Origin: Kitasatospora cheerisanensis KCTC 2395
GTDB lineage: Bacteria; Actinomycetota; Actinomycetes; Streptomycetales; Streptomycetaceae
Length of the DNA: 64,000 nt
Assembly: GCF_000696185.1 (NCBI RefSeq)
Contig: NZ_KK853997.1
Span: 7,715,059 to 7,779,058, forward strand
Direction of reading: 5' to 3'
Shown here piece by piece: positions 49,954-57,796 of this stretch. A model generated the notes under the pieces. It saw only the letters and a program-made list of their open reading frames with translations. It searched no databases and was not told the origin of the DNA. Position 1 is the first letter of the stretch; each line of letters starts with the position of its first letter. The position numbers were made by a program, and so were the translations under genes.

Positions 49954-50973
49954 ATGACTGGTCCGGCACTGCCTCAACTGCTTCGACCGCGTGCCCTGCG
50001 GCCCGGCGATCTCGTGGTCATTGCCTCGCTGTCCGGTCCGCTGCCGGCCGCCTACGAGCCCAACGTCGAGCAGACGGTCGTGGTGCTGGAGCGGATGGGA
50101 TTCCGCGTGCGTCGGGCTCCGCTGCTCGAAGCGGGACGCCGCCACTGGTGGAGCGCGGCCACGCCGGCGGAGATCGCCGGGGAACTCAACGGTCTTCTGC
50201 GTGATCCCGAGGTGCGCGCGATCGTCGCGAGCGACGGCGGCCAGACGGCGCTCGGCTACCTCGACCTGATCGACGTCGAGGCGATCAGGGCCGACCCCAA
50301 GCCCATCCTCGGCTACAGCGACATCTCGCTGCTGCATCTGGTGCTCTACGCGCGCACGGGCCTGGTCGGCTTCCACGCCGACATGGCCGTCCCCGGCTTC
50401 GGCGGGCACTGGCGCTCTGCGCCCGCGGCGCGCCGCGCGGATCTGGAAGCGCTCTACGCCAGGTTGCTGACCGGCACCGAGGCGATCGGTGCGCTGCCCG
50501 CGAGCCCGTCGTGGGAGTGCTGGCGTCCTGGCCGGGTCGAAGGCCGGCTGATCGGCGGGGTGATCAACCGGATCGTGCTGGCGCAGGCGACGCGATTCGC
50601 GCTGCCGCTCGAACGGTTCGACGGCGCGGTGCTGTTCTGGGAGGAGATGGGCGGCCTGGCATCGCACGTGTGGAGCTATCTGCAAGTGATGCGGCACTCC
50701 GGCATCCTCGATCGGATCTCCGGCATGGTCGTGGGCGTTCCGCGCGAGATCGGCGGACTCGAGCCCGGCGCGTCCCCGACCCTGCCCGAGATCGTCCTCG
50801 ACGTCCTCGGCGACCGGGACATCCCGGTCCTGGGCAACGTCGAGTTCGGGCATGCCGGCCCGAATCTGCCGATGCCGGTCGGCGTCCGCGTCGGCCTCGA
50901 TGCGCAGCAGCGGACGTTGTCGCTGCTCGAACCGGCGGTGGGGCCGCACGCGACGATGGCGCCGGCCGGCTGA
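49954..50973 (+). CDS. S66 LD-carboxypeptidase family protein (LdcA/MccF-like)
   Basis: Serine peptidase of 339 residues. The S66 nucleophile region reads VASDGGQTALGYLD and the C-terminal acid/His region NVEFGHAGPNLPMP. LdcA trims the terminal D-Ala from cell-wall tetrapeptides, and MccF relatives cleave peptide-nucleotide antibiotics as self-immunity. Its codon use is a little less extreme in GC than its neighbours, so recent acquisition is possible. No ribosome binding site precedes the ATG. Confidence 0.85.
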   Translation: MTGPALPQLLRPRALRPGDLVVIASLSGPLPAAYEPNVEQTVVVLERMGFRVRRAPLLEAGRRHWWSAATPAEIAGELNGLLRDPEVRAIVASDGGQTALGYLDLIDVEAIRADPKPILGYSDISLLHLVLYARTGLVGFHADMAVPGFGGHWRSAPAARRADLEALYARLLTGTEAIGALPASPSWECWRPGRVEGRLIGGVINRIVLAQATRFALPLERFDGAVLFWEEMGGLASHVWSYLQVMRHSGILDRISGMVVGVPREIGGLEPGASPTLPEIVLDVLGDRDIPVLGNVEFGHAGPNLPMPVGVRVGLDAQQRTLSLLEPAVGPHATMAPAG

Positions 50974-51099
50974 GCACCGCGGCTCGGTGCACCGGCGGCC
51001 CCGGCAGCACCACCGCCCCGGGCCGACCCGCTTCGGTGACCGCCGCCCTGGGCCGCCCGTTCACGGTGCGGCGGGACGGTCGTGGTTGGCGGGGCGGGG

Positions 51100-51501
51100 T
51101 CAGGCCTCGGCCGGTCGGTGCGGCGCCGCGGCGGGGTGCGCCAGCCAGAAGAACAGGGGCGGCAGCACCAGTTCGACCACGCCCAGCACCAGTTGGAACC
51201 AGTGCGGCCAGCCGTCGGCGGCGATCGACAGGATCCGCCCGAGCCCGCCCAGCAGCATGAGCCCGGCCAGCCAACGGACGGCGGCCACCGGGACCGGCGA
51301 CTGCCGGGCCGCCCAGAGCCAGGCGACGCCGTAACCGGCGAAGATCGCGCCGAAGAAGCGGCCCAGGCTGTCGACCGTCGGACCGGCCGAGGTCGCGCCC
51401 GGGATCGCCGCGTTCCCGAGCAGCAGGTGGTAGAGCCCGATCGCGGCGCAGGCGTACCCCATGACCTTCATGAGTCCCCGCAGTGCTCCGACCTTCGTCA
51501 T
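51100..51501 (-). CDS. DUF4345-like small membrane protein
   Basis: Membrane protein of 133 residues with four hydrophobic segments (about residues 8-28, 45-68, 73-92, 98-120). The pattern GRFFGAIFAGYGVAWLWAA fits the DUF4345 family. It lies divergent from a TetR regulator across two identical operator copies, so it is the likely target of that repressor. Function is unknown. Confidence 0.75.
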   Translation of the reverse strand: MTKVGALRGLMKVMGYACAAIGLYHLLLGNAAIPGATSAGPTVDSLGRFFGAIFAGYGVAWLWAARQSPVPVAAVRWLAGLMLLGGLGRILSIAADGWPHWFQLVLGVVELVLPPLFFWLAHPAAAPHRPAEA

Positions 51502-51518
51502 GGCAGCGTCGCCCCCGT

Positions 51519-51578
51519 TTAGTAGACACGTGTCAACCAGGCTCACCAGGCTACGGCCGGTTAGTAGACACGTGTCAA
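51519..51578. promoter_or_regulatory. Two identical 18-bp operator copies for the adjacent TetR
   Basis: TTAGTAGACACGTGTCAA occurs at 51519-51536 and 51561-51578. Each contains the palindrome GACACGTGTC. Centres are 42 bp apart, about four helical turns, so both face the same side of DNA. Confidence 0.8.
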
Positions 51579-51591
51579 GTACCATGGCGGC

Positions 51592-52200
51592 GTGCCTCCC
51601 AGACGACGCCTCAGCCCCGCCGACCGCCGCGCCCAGCTCCTCGCCGTCGCCGCGCAGGCCTTCGCCGCGCACCCGTACGACGAGGTGCTGATGGAGGACG
51701 TCGCCGAGCGGGCCGGCGTCTCCCGCGCGCTGCTCTACCGGCACTTCCCGAGCAAGCGCGACCTGTTCGCCGCCCTCTACCGGCAGGTCGCCGAACAGCT
51801 CCTCGCCCAGACCCGGTTCGACCCCGCCGACTCGCTGGTCGAGCAGCTCACCGAGGGCCTGGACGCCCACATCGAGTACTTCGCCGAGAACCGCCACACC
51901 GTGCTCGCCGCGAACCGGGTGCTGGCCGGCGACCGCCTGATCCAGACGATCATCGCCGAGGAGCTCGACGCCCTGCGCGAACGCCTGCTCGGCGTCCTCC
52001 CGCACACCGACGCCGGCACCCGCGCGGCCGTGTCGGGCGTGCTGAAGAGCTGGCTGGTGTTCGTCCAAGTCCTGTGCGTGGACTGGCTCGCCGACCCGCA
52101 CTGCACCCGCACCGAACTGCGCGAGGTCTGCATCGGCGCCGTCCTGGGCGCGATCCGACCGCTGCTCCCGGAGGACCCCGCCCCGACCCGCCCGCACTGA
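51592..52200 (+). CDS. TetR-family transcriptional regulator
   Basis: Repressor of 202 residues. The N-terminal helix-turn-helix reads MEDVAERAGVSRALLYRHFPSK, followed by an all-helical ligand-binding domain. GTG at 51592 starts 13 bp after the second operator copy, so autoregulation is expected, together with control of the divergent DUF4345-like membrane protein. No ligand can be inferred. Confidence 0.92.
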   Translation: MPPRRRLSPADRRAQLLAVAAQAFAAHPYDEVLMEDVAERAGVSRALLYRHFPSKRDLFAALYRQVAEQLLAQTRFDPADSLVEQLTEGLDAHIEYFAENRHTVLAANRVLAGDRLIQTIIAEELDALRERLLGVLPHTDAGTRAAVSGVLKSWLVFVQVLCVDWLADPHCTRTELREVCIGAVLGAIRPLLPEDPAPTRPH

Positions 52201-52280
52201 CGCCGACCCGCTCCGCAGCGACCCCGGTCCGCGGTGCGCACCCCGGCCTGGGCGTGGTGACCCGGGTCACATCCGGAACC

Positions 52281-52307
52281 TGTCAGCAATCGGTGCGCCG
52301 CCCCGTT
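52281..52307 (+). promoter_or_regulatory. Candidate ECF41-type promoter
   Basis: TGTCAGC (52281-52287), 16-bp spacer, CGTT (52304-52307). This resembles the ECF41 consensus (TGTCACA-N16-CGTC) and lies 33 bp before the oxidoreductase ATG. Confidence 0.6.
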
Positions 52308-52340
52308 CAGAGGGCACGCGAACCAGACAGGAGCACCGTC

Positions 52341-53531
52341 ATGAGGCACCGCATCGTCGTCCTCGGCGCCGGCTACGCCGGAGCCTTCGCCGCCGGCAAC
52401 CTGGCCCGCCGGCTGTCCGCCGCCGACACCGAGATCACCGTCGTCAACGCCGCCCCCGAGTTCGTCGAGCGGATGCGGCTGCACCAGCTCGCCATCGGCC
52501 ACCCGGTCCGGTTCCGCCCGCTCACCGAGCTGTTCGCGGGCACCGGCGTGCGCGTCCGGGTCGCCCGGGTCACCGCCCTCGACCCCGAGCGCCGGACCGT
52601 CGCCGTCACCGGCGAGGACGGCGACGCCGAACTGACCTACGACACCCTGCTGTACGCGCTCGGCAGCGCCGTCGACCGGCACGGCGTCCCCGGCGTGGCC
52701 GAGTACGCGTTCGACGTGACCGGCCTGTCCGCGGCGCTGCGGCTGCGCGAGCGGCTGGCCGAACTCGGCCCCGGCGGAAGCGTGTTGGTGGTGGGGGAGG
52801 GGCTCACCGGGATCGAGACCGCCGCCGAGATCGCCGAGGCCCGGCCCGATCTGAAGGTGGCGCTCGCCGCCCGCGGCGAACTCGGAGCGTGGCTGTCCCC
52901 GAAGGCCCGCCGCCACCTGCGCGCGTCCTTCGCCCGGTTCGGCATCGCCGTCCACGAGCACACCGCGATCGCCGCCGTCGAACCGGGCGTGGCGATCGCC
53001 GCCGACGGCCGCTCCGTTCCGGCCGAAGTGACGGTCTGGGCAGCCGGGTTCGCCGTGCAGCCGCTGGCCGCCGTGAGCGGTCTGGAGGTCACCGCGGACG
53101 GCCGGGTGGTGGTCGACCGCACCATGCGCTCGGTCTCCCACCCGGACGTCTGGGCGGCCGGCGACAGCGTCCACGCGATCGGCGCCAACGGCCGCCCGCT
53201 GCCGATGTCCTGCGCCTCGGCCGGCCTGACCGCCATGCAGGCGACGGCCGCGATCATCGCCAGGCTGACGGGCCGTGAGGTCACCGTCTCCGGGCTGAAG
53301 TACTACGGCAACCACATCAGCCTCGGGCAGCGGGACGCGATCGTGCAGATGGTCGACGCCGAGGTCCGCGCCAAGTCCTGGTACCTGGGCGGCCGGACCG
53401 CCGCCCGGTTCAAGTCCGGCGTGCTCAAGGGCTCGGTGTGGAGCATCGCCCACCCGACCTACGGCCTGCCCCACCGCAGGCGCCACCTGTCGCTCGCCCC
53501 CGAGCAGGCCCCCGTGCGGAGCGCCGCCTAA
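52341..53531 (+). CDS. NDH-2-like NAD(P)/FAD oxidoreductase, likely ECF41 target
   Basis: Two-dinucleotide-binding flavoprotein of 396 residues. FAD loop GAGYAGAFAAGNL, NAD loop VVGEGLTGIETAAEIAE, and the C-terminal WAAGDSVHA that contacts FAD. It resembles type II NADH dehydrogenases. In ECF41 modules the sigma gene is paired with an oxidoreductase, a carboxymuconolactone decarboxylase or an epimerase, and this gene is the oxidoreductase partner. The sigma gene follows 10 bp downstream. Confidence 0.88.
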   Translation: MRHRIVVLGAGYAGAFAAGNLARRLSAADTEITVVNAAPEFVERMRLHQLAIGHPVRFRPLTELFAGTGVRVRVARVTALDPERRTVAVTGEDGDAELTYDTLLYALGSAVDRHGVPGVAEYAFDVTGLSAALRLRERLAELGPGGSVLVVGEGLTGIETAAEIAEARPDLKVALAARGELGAWLSPKARRHLRASFARFGIAVHEHTAIAAVEPGVAIAADGRSVPAEVTVWAAGFAVQPLAAVSGLEVTADGRVVVDRTMRSVSHPDVWAAGDSVHAIGANGRPLPMSCASAGLTAMQATAAIIARLTGREVTVSGLKYYGNHISLGQRDAIVQMVDAEVRAKSWYLGGRTAARFKSGVLKGSVWSIAHPTYGLPHRRRHLSLAPEQAPVRSAA

Positions 53532-53541
53532 GTTGTGGTGC

Positions 53542-54483
53542 ATGGACACTGTCGCCGTCGACCGCTTCGAGGCCAGCCGGGGCCGGCTGGCCTCGCTGGC
53601 GTACCGTCTGCTCGGCTCGGCCGCCGACGCCGAGGACGCCGTCCAGGACGCGTTCCTGCGCTGGCAGGCCGCCGACCGCACGCGCATCGAGGTGCCGGAG
53701 GCGTGGCTGACCAAGGTGGTCACCAACCTCTGCCTGGACCAGCTCCGTTCGGCCCGCGCCCGGCACGAGCGGGCCGCGGGCGAGCACCTGCCCGAACCGC
53801 TGCTTCAGGGCGACCCGATGCTCGGACCCGCCGACACCTACGAGCAGCGCGAATCGGTGTCGCTGGCGGTGCTGACCGTGATGCAGCGCCTCGCGCCGGT
53901 CGAACGCGCCGCGTACGTGCTGCGCGAGGCGTTCTCGTACCCGCACGCCGAGATCGCCGGGATCCTCGACATCAGCGAGTCCGCCAGCCAGCAGCACGTG
54001 CACCGGGCCCGCCGCCGGGTCGCTGCCGAACGCCGCGGCGACGACGGGCAGCCGGACCCGGCGTCCGCCCGCCGGGTGGTCGAGGAGTTCCTGCTCGCCG
54101 CCACCTCCGGGCGGGTCGACCAGCTGGTGGCGATGCTGACCGCCGACGCCACCGCCGTCTCGGACGGCGCCGGCCTGGCCAAGCGGCTGCTGCGGCTCAC
54201 CGACCGGAAGCAGATCGCCACCTTCGTGCGGGCCGGGTTCCGGCCCACGCCCGCCAAGATCCGGCTGGCCGGCGGCGCGCCCGTGCTGCACGTCGCGCAC
54301 GTCAACGGCTCCCCGGCCGTGATCGCCGTGGTCGAGGGCCGGGTGCGCGGCGCCGTGGTGCTGGAACTGCGCGACGGCCTGGTGGCCGGCCTGTGCGGCA
54401 TCGCCGCCCCCGCCCGGCTGGCCCGCCTCGACGCGGCCTGGCAGCAGCACAGCCCCGAGTCCCCACCGGTGGCCAGCTGGTGA
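53542..54483 (+). CDS. ECF41-family sigma factor with SnoaL-like C-terminal domain (SigJ-like)
   Basis: Sigma factor of 313 residues. Region 2 (about 10-80) begins SRGRLASLAYRLLGSAADAEDAVQDAFLRW, and region 4 (about 120-170) contains YVLREAFSYPHAEIAGILDISESASQQHVHRAR. The C-terminal ~130-residue SnoaL/NTF2-like domain replaces an anti-sigma factor and senses the signal in cis. The usual DGGGK motif is altered here to DGAGLAK. No ribosome binding site precedes the ATG, so it is probably coupled to the oxidoreductase gene. Confidence 0.92.
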   Translation: MDTVAVDRFEASRGRLASLAYRLLGSAADAEDAVQDAFLRWQAADRTRIEVPEAWLTKVVTNLCLDQLRSARARHERAAGEHLPEPLLQGDPMLGPADTYEQRESVSLAVLTVMQRLAPVERAAYVLREAFSYPHAEIAGILDISESASQQHVHRARRRVAAERRGDDGQPDPASARRVVEEFLLAATSGRVDQLVAMLTADATAVSDGAGLAKRLLRLTDRKQIATFVRAGFRPTPAKIRLAGGAPVLHVAHVNGSPAVIAVVEGRVRGAVVLELRDGLVAGLCGIAAPARLARLDAAWQQHSPESPPVASW

Positions 54484-54627
54484 CAGGCAGTCAGGAACGG
54501 ACGGGCTCGACCTTGACCCGACGGCCGGGGCCGTGTCCTCCACCGGCACCAGGCCGGACCGAGCGGGTTGCCTTCGTGGCGCCCGCGGCGTGCGCGTTCT
54601 TCGTCCTGCCTTCAGCGTGGAGCTTGA

Positions 54628-54804
54628 CCTCAGTTCCTCGCCGACCCGTCCCTGCTGCCCAGCCTGACGGGCCTTCAGCGGCAGGACGACGCCGCCCACC
54701 GCGAACTGCTCACCCAGCACGGCGAGGACGACCGCCCCGGCCGGACCGCGCTCACCGCGCTGATCCGGCGGAAGCTGTGCGCGGCGGGCCCGGAACCGCC
54801 CTGA
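54628..54804 (+). pseudogene. 58-codon C-terminal remnant of an unknown protein
   Basis: Open frame 54628-54804 (FLADPSLLPSLTGLQRQDDA to a TGA) with good third-position GC, but no start and an upstream in-frame TGA at 54625. Family unknown. It may be a decayed gene. Confidence 0.35.
54664..54678. repeat. Dispersed inverted repeat CTGACGG-G-CCTTCAG
   Basis: Third copy with one mismatch in the right arm, inside the remnant. Confidence 0.45.
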
Positions 54805-54818
54805 GGAACAATGGCCGG

Positions 54819-55247
54819 ATGCCCGACACCACCCCGCACCCCGCAGACCCCACCGAGCAGCCCGGCGAGGTCGCCCGCCTGATCGCCTCCGCCTGGCAGC
54901 GCCTGCGGGACGAGGCGGCCGGACTGGACCACCCGTGGGCGCCGACGCACCGTCAACTGGTCGAGGCCGCCCACGCCGAGCCCGTGCTGCGCGTCCTCTT
55001 CCCGTTCACCAGCCACTGGGCGCTGCGCTTCTCCACCACCACCGGACCCGCCATGGCCGCCGTCGGGCCGGTCCTGGCGGCGGGCGGCGACGGCACCTTC
55101 GGGGTGGGCACCGGTCTGGGCGCCCCGGACCTCGGCAGCTACCCGACCGCGCGGGAGGCCGTCGCCCGCGCCGTCCGCGAACTCCCGCCCGTCCTCGGCC
55201 CGGTGACCCTCGGCGGCCCGCTGCGGCCGCTCGGCGGCGGGGAGTAG
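54819..55247 (+). CDS. DUF6193 family protein
   Basis: Protein of 142 residues. The middle (EAAHAEPVLRVLFPFTSHWALRFSTTT) and the C-terminal glycine-rich stretch match DUF6193, described as natural-product-associated in Streptomyces but without assigned activity. An Imm7 gene follows 10 bp downstream, so the two are probably co-expressed. Confidence 0.6.
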   Translation: MPDTTPHPADPTEQPGEVARLIASAWQRLRDEAAGLDHPWAPTHRQLVEAAHAEPVLRVLFPFTSHWALRFSTTTGPAMAAVGPVLAAGGDGTFGVGTGLGAPDLGSYPTAREAVARAVRELPPVLGPVTLGGPLRPLGGGE

Positions 55248-55257
55248 GCCGCGCGAC

Positions 55258-55668
55258 ATGTTCGAGTACCACGGCTGGGTGACCGTCCGGGAGAGCGCCG
55301 CGGCGGAGGACGACGAGGACTTCACCACCGAGCGGGCGCGCCTGCGGCGGCTGGTGGCCGGCATCGAGGAACGGGCCCGGCAGGTCGGCGGGCACGGGCT
55401 GCTCGACGTGCGGTGGATCAACGGCGAACCGTTCGTGCAGCTGGCCGGGTTCGCCAACCACCGCGACCCCGGGATCCCGGAGTTCTTCCGCGAGGTCGGC
55501 GCCCGCGCCCCCGGCTCCTACGGGCTGCTGTACGTCCACGACGACGAGGACCGCGCGCACCCCGAGGGGTTCGTGGTGCACCGGATGGTCCGGGGCCGGG
55601 TGAGCGAGCACCAGGACGCCCTGCTGTCCCCGTGCATCCCGGTGCTGGAGGATCCCTGGACGTCCTGA
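55258..55668 (+). CDS. Imm7-like immunity protein
   Basis: Acidic protein of 136 residues whose start (MFEYHGWVTVRES) and C-terminal segment (FVVHRMVRGRVSEHQDALLSPC) match immunity protein family 7, which neutralises polymorphic or contact-dependent toxins. No toxin or secretion cassette is encoded in the window, so it looks like an orphan immunity gene. Confidence 0.75.
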   Translation: MFEYHGWVTVRESAAAEDDEDFTTERARLRRLVAGIEERARQVGGHGLLDVRWINGEPFVQLAGFANHRDPGIPEFFREVGARAPGSYGLLYVHDDEDRAHPEGFVVHRMVRGRVSEHQDALLSPCIPVLEDPWTS

Positions 55669-55675
55669 CGGCAGG

Positions 55676-56401
55676 TCACGGACGGCGGGCCAGGAAGACG
55701 AACTCGCGGCCCGGACGGTCGGGCGCGTCGCGGACCTCCAGGAGTTCGAACCCGGCCGCCCGCAGGTCCTCGGCGACCTCGGCGCGCTCGCGGAAACGCA
55801 GCGTGGAGTCCGAGACGAGACGGGCGCCGTCGGCGCCGAAGACGTAGTGCCAACGGAACGTCACCAGCGGCCCGGACACGTCCAGCAGCTCCGCCCAGGT
55901 CTCCACCCGGCCGACGCCGGGCACCTCGTCGACCTGGTGGGTGGCCTCGCGGTTCCACTCCTCCCAGGCCCGCCGCGCCGGGTCGCGGGTCTCGAACGCC
56001 AGGTGCCCGCCCGGGCGCAGCGCGGCCCGGACGCCCCGCAGGGTGCCGCGCCAGTCGCCGGGATCCGTGATCGCCTGGGCCGCGTTGGCCGTCAGGGTGA
56101 CCAGGTCCACCCGCAGCGGCGGCAGCGTGGTCCCGTCGCCGCAGAGCCAACGGACCCGCTCGGCGCCCGGCTTGGCGCGGGCCAGCGCGAGGGACGCCTC
56201 CGCCGGGTCCACCCCCGTGACCCGGTGGCCGCGTTCGGCCAGCAGCAGCGCGAACACGCCGGTGCCGCAGCCCAGATCGAGGACGCTGCGCGCGCCGAGC
56301 TCGTCCGCCAGGGCGAGATAGGGGACCAGGTCACTGCGGTCCGGATCCAGCACGTCGTAGAGGGCGGCCAGCCGGGGATCGGTGAAGCACTCGTCAGCCA
56401 T
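55676..56401 (-). CDS. Class I SAM-dependent methyltransferase
   Basis: Protein of 241 residues with the SAM motif VLDLGCGTGVFALLLAERG and GVDPAEA, then LRPGGHLAFE as motif III. The C-terminal domain (ERAEVAEDLRAAGFELLEVRDAPDRPGREFVFLARRP) is typical of small-molecule methyltransferases. Its 3' end converges on the Imm7 gene with 7 bp between. Substrate is unknown. Confidence 0.88.
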   Translation of the reverse strand: MADECFTDPRLAALYDVLDPDRSDLVPYLALADELGARSVLDLGCGTGVFALLLAERGHRVTGVDPAEASLALARAKPGAERVRWLCGDGTTLPPLRVDLVTLTANAAQAITDPGDWRGTLRGVRAALRPGGHLAFETRDPARRAWEEWNREATHQVDEVPGVGRVETWAELLDVSGPLVTFRWHYVFGADGARLVSDSTLRFRERAEVAEDLRAAGFELLEVRDAPDRPGREFVFLARRP

Positions 56402-56705
56402 GCGGGCGAGGGTACGGCCGACCCGGGGCCGGGCACCCGTGGTTTTCCGCCCGGCGCAGGGCAAGGGCGGTCCGCCCACCCGGGGAAAACCCGTTGCCGT
56501 CGGGACGGGGCGTTGCGTACGGTGTGCGGGTGAACACCGGAACGGCCATGGGCCACGCACGGATCGGCGACCCGGTGGGCGACTGAGCCCACCCCGGGCG
56601 TCCTCGGGGCGCCCACCGGTCAGGGGACCACCCGGTCCCGGGAGCAGTGCTCCCGGTACGACCAGGCTTCTCACCCACCCCTGACTCGGAACGAGGTTCC
56701 TCGCC
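56402..56705. other. Leader region of the VOC gene with a hairpin
   Basis: About 300 bp without a gene. It contains a perfect 8-bp stem CCGGGAGC/GCTCCCGG (56638-56645 with 56649-56656, AGT loop) about 50 bp before the VOC start, and an 18-codon frame from a GTG at 56530. Neither has a clear function. Confidence 0.4.
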
Positions 56706-57080
56706 ATGCCCGCTGCCTTCAACCACACCATCATCCCCGCCACGGACCGCGAGGCCTCGGCACGCTTCTACCTGGAGCTGCTGGAGGCCGAACAGGCGCC
56801 GTCCTGGGGCCCGTTCACCAACCTGACCATCGCCGACGGCGTGCTGCTCCAGTTCGCCGAGCCGCCGGTGGAGATCCAGCGCCACCACTACGCCTTCCTG
56901 GTCGACGACGAGCACTTCGACCGCGCCTACGCCCTGCTCTGCGAGCGGGAGATCCCGCACTGGGCCGACCCGCAGATGCAGCGCCTCGGCGAGACCAACA
57001 CCGAGCACGGCGGCCGAGGCGTCTACGTGCTCGACCCGGCCGGCCACGGCGTCGAACTGATCACCCGCCCCTACCTGTAG
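56706..57080 (+). CDS. VOC-superfamily protein (glyoxalase/bleomycin-resistance fold)
   Basis: Small protein of 124 residues with paired beta-alpha-beta-beta-beta modules. FNHTIIPATDREASARFYLELL opens the first and YVLDPAGHGVELI closes the second. His in NHTI and Glu in GVELI are candidate metal ligands. Members include dioxygenases, isomerases and drug-binding proteins, and no specific role can be assigned. Confidence 0.85.
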   Translation: MPAAFNHTIIPATDREASARFYLELLEAEQAPSWGPFTNLTIADGVLLQFAEPPVEIQRHHYAFLVDDEHFDRAYALLCEREIPHWADPQMQRLGETNTEHGGRGVYVLDPAGHGVELITRPYL

Positions 57081-57135
57081 GCCCACCGCAGGCCCGCCGG
57101 TAGGCCACCGGCGGTGCGGGTGCGAGGATGACCCG

Positions 57136-57705
57136 ATGGACCATCAGGACGTGCGCGCCGCCCTCGCGGAGCTGCGCCTCACCCTCGCCCCGCACCTGGA
57201 AGCCGACTGGAGCGTTCCGGCCGGCGGGCTGGAGTGGTCGTGCCGGGAGACCCTGGCGCACATCGGCCACGACCTGCTGGCCTACGCCGGCCAGCTGGTC
57301 GCCCGGCCCGCCGACCGTTACCTGCCCTTCGACCTGACGGTCCGTCCGGACGCCGACCCCGCCGCCACCCTGCAGATCAGCCTGGCCTGCGGAGAGCTGC
57401 TGGCCGTCGCGCTCGCCGCCGCCGACCCCGGGCTGCGCGCCTGGCACTGGGGCCCGACCGACCCGAGCGGCTTCGCCGCGATGGGCGTCGCCGAGATCCT
57501 GCTGCACACCCACGACATCGCCACCGGCCTCGGCCTCGGCCGGACCCCGCCGCCCGGGCTCTGCGCCGCCGTCCTGGCCCGGCTGTTCCCGGACGCCCCC
57601 GCCGGCGACCCGGCGGCCGTGCTGCTGTGGTGCACCGGGCGCGGCGAACTGCCGGGCCTGGAACGGCGCACCTCCTGGGGCTGGAAGGCCGCGCTGCCCT
57701 CCTGA
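57136..57705 (+). CDS. DinB-fold mycothiol-dependent maleylpyruvate isomerase-like protein
   Basis: Protein of 189 residues with the MDMPI N-terminal four-helix bundle. The metal-ligand candidates are in ETLAHIGHDLL (first) and LLHTHDIATGLG (second), the usual His positions. In actinobacteria such proteins use mycothiol. No pathway partners are nearby. Confidence 0.8.
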   Translation: MDHQDVRAALAELRLTLAPHLEADWSVPAGGLEWSCRETLAHIGHDLLAYAGQLVARPADRYLPFDLTVRPDADPAATLQISLACGELLAVALAAADPGLRAWHWGPTDPSGFAAMGVAEILLHTHDIATGLGLGRTPPPGLCAAVLARLFPDAPAGDPAAVLLWCTGRGELPGLERRTSWGWKAALPS

Positions 57706-57796
57706 CGCGGGGGGATCCGACGACCCGTCAGGACAGCGCCCGCCACCGCGCCCGATCTCCGGAGCGGTACCGCGCCCGCCGCCGCTGCCGGGTGCT

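Larger units (their letters stand above)
54484..54818. other. Intergenic region with a gene remnant, nothing else recognised
   Basis: 335 bp between the sigma factor and DUF6193 genes. It holds the remnant listed separately and a copy of the CTGACGGGCC repeat. I see no promoter pair of note. Confidence 0.3.

Noticed and set aside
56530..56586. Regulatory leader peptide before the VOC gene
   Set aside because: Only 18 codons, with no convincing ribosome binding site and no amino-acid bias that would suggest attenuation.
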